This document shows, one piece after another, positions 31,909 to 34,195 of a stretch of DNA of 34,195 bases (position 1 is the first letter of the stretch; each line of letters starts with the position of its first letter). Source of the stretch: an uncultured Clostridia bacterium (GTDB lineage: Bacteria > Bacillota > Clostridia > UBA1381); assembly GCA_934489015.1 (NCBI GenBank), contig CAKSSN010000026.1, forward strand, positions 1 to 34,195, in the 5' to 3' direction. The notes under the pieces were generated by a model. That model ran no database searches. It was not told where the DNA came from and saw only the letters and a program-made list of their open reading frames with translations. Both the position numbers and the translations under genes were made by a program.

Positions 31909-31924
31909 GCTTCTGTGGTATAAT
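31896..31924 (+). promoter_or_regulatory. Sigma-A-like promoter upstream of the ECF sigma operon
   Basis: TTGAGT (31896-31901), 17-bp spacer, TATAAT (31919-31924). About 160 bp of leader follow before the sigma gene; the rest of this 269-bp gap shows no gene. Confidence 0.55.
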
Positions 31925-32013
31925 ATAATTAACAAAAAACAAGCGCTGAAAGGTGATGTAAGTTACTGCTTATATATTTAAAGCATTTTCCTGAAAAAAT
32001 TTTTTCTTAAAAT

Positions 32014-32040
32014 GAAACCTTTTTAAGCTTTTCGGGATAT
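32014..32040 (+). promoter_or_regulatory. Possible ECF-sigma autoregulatory promoter
   Basis: GAAACCTTTTT at 32014 resembles the GAAAC-type -35 recognised by many ECF sigma factors, with CGGGATAT at 32033-32040 in the -10 region. Spacing is slightly short, so this is a weak call. Confidence 0.3.
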
Positions 32041-32094
32041 ATAAAAGTGTAAAGATTAAAAGCTTTTAACTTTGCAAAGGAAAGTAGGTTTAAA

Positions 32095-32634
32095 ATGGCA
32101 GATGAAGCGAAGCTGCTTATGCAGCTGAAAAACAGAGAGAGAAATTCAATAGATAAAGCAATCGAGGTCTATACTCCGTATTTGAGCACGGTTCTTTATA
32201 ATATGGCAGGAAACAGACTCCCGAGAGAAGACATTGAGGAAATAGTATCTGATGTATTTGTTATGCTTTGGAAAAATGCAGAGTATATAGATTTGCAAAA
32301 AGGCACAATAAAATCATATATTGCTGCCGCAGCACGAAATTTTGCATTAAAAAGATTAAATAAAAAAATTGACAGTACTTGCCTTGATGATATTGAAATT
32401 CCGGACGGTGAACAAAAGCTTGAAGAGAATTCGGAAAACAGCGCCGTATGGGATGCTGTTATGAGTCTGGGTGAGCCTGACAGTGAAATATTTGTGAGAT
32501 ATTATAAATATGATGAAAAGCTGAAGGATATTTCAAAGGCAACCGGAATTAACATATCTACCATAAAAACCAAGCTTTCAAGAGGTAAATGTAAGCTGAG
32601 AAAAATTTTATCAAATGCGGAGGAAATGTTATGA
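32095..32634 (+). CDS. ECF-family RNA polymerase sigma factor
   Basis: 179 residues, the usual ECF size. Region 2 (about 20-95) shows EDIEEIVSDVFVMLWKNAEY and GTIKSYIAAAARNFALKRLN, which contact core polymerase and the -10. A variable linker follows, and then region 4 (about 125-172) with FVRYYKYDEKLKDISKATGI and the helix-turn-helix NISTIKTKLSRGKCKLRKIL. Regions 1 and 3 are absent. ATG with AAAGGAAAG site. Overlaps the next gene by 4 nt (ATGA), the usual sigma/anti-sigma pairing. The activating signal is unknown. Confidence 0.9.
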   Translation: MADEAKLLMQLKNRERNSIDKAIEVYTPYLSTVLYNMAGNRLPREDIEEIVSDVFVMLWKNAEYIDLQKGTIKSYIAAAARNFALKRLNKKIDSTCLDDIEIPDGEQKLEENSENSAVWDAVMSLGEPDSEIFVRYYKYDEKLKDISKATGINISTIKTKLSRGKCKLRKILSNAEEML

Positions 32635-33407
32635 AAAAGAAAAATGATTTGTTTGAAGAAATGAATATTGAAAAAAATGATCGTGACTTTTACAGCCCCG
32701 ATATTCAGACAATCAAACGAAATGTCCATGCCAAAATTGATTCCGCATATTCGGAAAGGAAGTCTGTTATTATGAAATCGAGAAAGAAAATATCACTTAT
32801 AGCCATTGCCGCAGCATTTGTTTTGGGTATAACGGTTTTCGCTGCAAACGGGATTGTATCAAGCTGGTTCAGCTCATCGTCGTCAACGCCCGACTATCAG
32901 TCGCTTCCGACGGCGCAGCAGGTTACAAAGGATATAGGCTATGAGCCGGTTCTCATAGATAGCTTTGAAAACGGCTACACATTTAAAAACGGAAATATAA
33001 TAAATAATAATCTTAAGGATGAGGGCGGAAGCTCGGTTGAAAAATTTAAGTCGGTGTCGTTTGACTATGAAAAAGACGGCGATACGGTGATTTTTACGCA
33101 GGATAAGTTTAGCTCCGAAATGCAGCTGCCTGGCGAGCTTGTTAAAGCGGCGGGCGGCGCCGATATTTATTATTACAGCTACACAAATAAGAGCGTCCCG
33201 GCGGATTATAAGCTGACCGATGAGGATAAAAAAGCCGAAGAGAGCGGCGAAATTATTTTCAGCTATGGCTCGCCCGATGTCAGAGTTGAAACGGTTCAGA
33301 GCGCTTCTTGGGTAAAAGACGGCGTGCAGTATCAGCTGCTGCAAATAGGCGGCAGGCTTTCGGAAGATGAGCTTGTGAAAATGGCTGAGGAAATTTTAAA
33401 TAAATAA
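32631..33407 (+). CDS. Membrane-anchored putative anti-sigma factor
   Basis: 258 residues. A charged cytoplasmic segment (1-53) would hold the sigma factor. One transmembrane helix follows at about 54-71 (ISLIAIAAAFVLGITVFAAN), then a Ser-rich linker and an extracellular domain of about 170 residues (LPTAQQVTKDIGYEPVLIDS ... GVQYQLLQIGG) that resembles DUF4367/DUF4179-type domains of clostridial sigma-operon partners. No zinc-binding H-x3-C-x2-C motif is seen. Gene order and 4-nt overlap with the sigma gene support the role; direct evidence of sigma binding is lacking. Confidence 0.7.
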   Translation: MKKKNDLFEEMNIEKNDRDFYSPDIQTIKRNVHAKIDSAYSERKSVIMKSRKKISLIAIAAAFVLGITVFAANGIVSSWFSSSSSTPDYQSLPTAQQVTKDIGYEPVLIDSFENGYTFKNGNIINNNLKDEGGSSVEKFKSVSFDYEKDGDTVIFTQDKFSSEMQLPGELVKAAGGADIYYYSYTNKSVPADYKLTDEDKKAEESGEIIFSYGSPDVRVETVQSASWVKDGVQYQLLQIGGRLSEDELVKMAEEILNK

Positions 33408-33419
33408 AAAAATCTTTGC

Positions 33420-33493
33420 GGCGGTGAAGCATAATATTTGAGCGGCGTTTGTAATATTTCGCTTTAATATGCTTTACCGCCTGATTTTTTTTA
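33420..33493 (+). terminator. Terminator of the ECF operon
   Basis: 14-bp stem with one wobble (33420-33433 with 33468-33481) and a long AT-rich loop, followed by eight T (33485-33492). Confidence 0.75.
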
Positions 33494-33553
33494 CCAACCT
33501 TTTTTTGCTGCTGCGTGTAATAGATTGAAAAACAAAATGCAGGAGTGATATTT

Positions 33554-33568
33554 ATGAACAGTATGTAA
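33554..33568 (+). pseudogene. Gene start cut off after four codons
   Basis: AGGAGTGATATTTATG is a good ribosome binding site and start, but the frame reads only M-N-S-M before TAA at 33566. Sequence after it resembles element DNA. Likely the 5' stub of a chromosomal gene interrupted by insertion; it could also be a chance match. Confidence 0.3.
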
Positions 33569-33591
33569 GCCGTGATAAGTTCGATACGGAT

Positions 33592-33863
33592 ATTCTTTAC
33601 AGAACGTAACGAAAATGCAGCAAAATCAGTTTGCAAGTGTGCCGCAGGCACAAATCGCAAAAAGGTGGTAGCGACAGTGAGCCGTCAGTGCGCGCGCTTG
33701 CAAGCGCATAGGTGAGCCGAGCGTGCCTTTTTGCGAAAGAGGAGCGGCAGCCGGTAAAGCGTAGCCGTATTTTTTGCAAAAAAATGCGGCAAGCCAAAAG
33801 GCTTGCCGCGACGTGGTACGGGTGTTCTTACAGGACTTAACGAAAAATGCAGTAAAATCAAGG
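33592..33863. repeat. Imperfect direct repeat flanking a structured 200-bp segment
   Basis: 33592-33628 and 33824-33863 share TTACAG-AC-TAACGAAAA-TGCAG-AAAATCA with few differences. Between them lie nested inverted repeats, including GCAAAAAGG at about 33657-33665 with CCTTTTTGC at about 33726-33734, and a GCGCTTGCAAGCGC palindrome near 33700. This covers most of the 600-bp stretch without a gene between 33408 and 34007. It looks like non-coding mobile-element DNA. Confidence 0.5.
33786..33809. terminator. Perfect 10-bp hairpin with AAAA loop
   Basis: GCGGCAAGCC (33786-33795) and its complement (33800-33809). Read leftward it is followed by ATTTTTTT, so it can act as a leftward terminator; no leftward gene is seen beyond it in this window. 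Confidence 0.65.
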
Positions 33864-34007
33864 GTTTCAGACAGTCGATAAACGGTATTAACCTAAAAAT
33901 TAAATATTTTTCTTTTCAAAATACGCTTCGATATTAAAAATCGGAGCTATTTTTTTACCTCAAAACAGATAGATACAACTACAAAATTTTTGAAAGGAAT
34001 TTTGAAA

Positions 34008-34178
34008 ATGAAACAGAAAAATAATGAGCAGCTATGCCCTAAATGTCAGACGGGCTATGACACATATTTACTCGATAACAAAAATCCATTCTGCCCGTAC
34101 ATTCATTGTCATAACGGCACAAGCTGCGCAATGTTCAAACCGTTAAAAGAAAATACAGACCGAGAGCGTCAGGATTGA
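34008..34178 (+). CDS. Small zinc-ribbon-like mobile-element protein
   Basis: 56 residues. CPKC near the N-terminus (10-13) and a second Cys/His cluster, NPFCPYIHCHNGTSCAMF (about 26-43), form a likely metal-binding ribbon. I have seen proteins of this type in Tn1549-like conjugative elements, but the function is unknown. I start at the ATG at 34008, with AAAGGA about 9 nt upstream, rather than the TTG at 33990. A terminator follows at the window edge. With the RepA_N gene at the left edge it suggests that both ends of the window are mobile-element DNA. Confidence 0.65.
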   Translation: MKQKNNEQLCPKCQTGYDTYLLDNKNPFCPYIHCHNGTSCAMFKPLKENTDRERQD

Positions 34179-34195
34179 TAAAAAATCCCGACGCT
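34165..34195 (+). terminator. Terminator stem at the window edge
   Basis: AGCGTC-A-GGATT (34165-34176) pairs with AATCC-C-GACGCT (34184-34195). Any T tract lies beyond the window. Confidence 0.55.

Overview
The window looks like chromosome from an uncultured endospore-forming member of the Clostridia. The signs are low-to-mid GC, strong AAAGGAGG-type ribosome binding sites, spore-associated genes (a CotJC/manganese catalase remnant and a YlmC/YmxH PRC-barrel protein), a sporulation-type D,D-carboxypeptidase, SLH-anchored surface proteins and an archaeal-type aspartate-semialdehyde dehydrogenase. I cannot place it at genus level. I see no rRNA, tRNA or CRISPR array.

Layout. (1) 1-975: edge of an integrative/conjugative-type element (RepA_N initiator gene running off the window) abutting a cotJC gene that has lost its 5' half. 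(2) 1053-11108: a leftward operon of two very large secreted proteins behind a cobalamin (B12) riboswitch and an attenuator-like terminator. The second protein carries GLUG arrays, a DUF4430 (transcobalamin-like) domain and three SLH domains, so this may be a B12-responsive surface system. (3) 11221-21283: a leftward operon of podovirus-like virion and lysis genes: scaffold, N4-gp56-type major capsid, large terminase, stabilisation protein, tail fibres, amidase, holin, XhlA-like protein and an adaptor-like protein. (4) 21386-23815: leftward host genes asd-dapA plus ylmC. (5) 24183-27281: a rightward operon holding the missing portal gene, a small acidic protein and an ejection-like protein. 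(6) 27320-33493: SGNH hydrolase, Fic protein, D-Ala-D-Ala carboxypeptidase, enolase, and an ECF sigma factor with its membrane partner. (7) 33554-34195: a gene start cut off after four codons, an imperfect direct repeat, structured non-coding DNA and a small zinc-ribbon gene, probably another mobile-element edge.

The most notable observation is that the virion genes form two divergent operons separated by amino-acid/cell-wall biosynthesis genes, yet both operons have the same promoter layout. Each has a TTGACA-17-TAnTAT promoter, a CTCACA-nnn-CGAAAG element exactly 3 nt after the -10, and a second CTCACA element exactly 55 bp upstream of the first. No integrase, repressor, replication gene or small terminase is visible. 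This suggests a domesticated, co-regulated phage particle or gene-transfer-agent-like system rather than an ordinary prophage, but a rearranged or decaying prophage is a real alternative. The large terminase appears to start at ACG, in place of an expected ATG.
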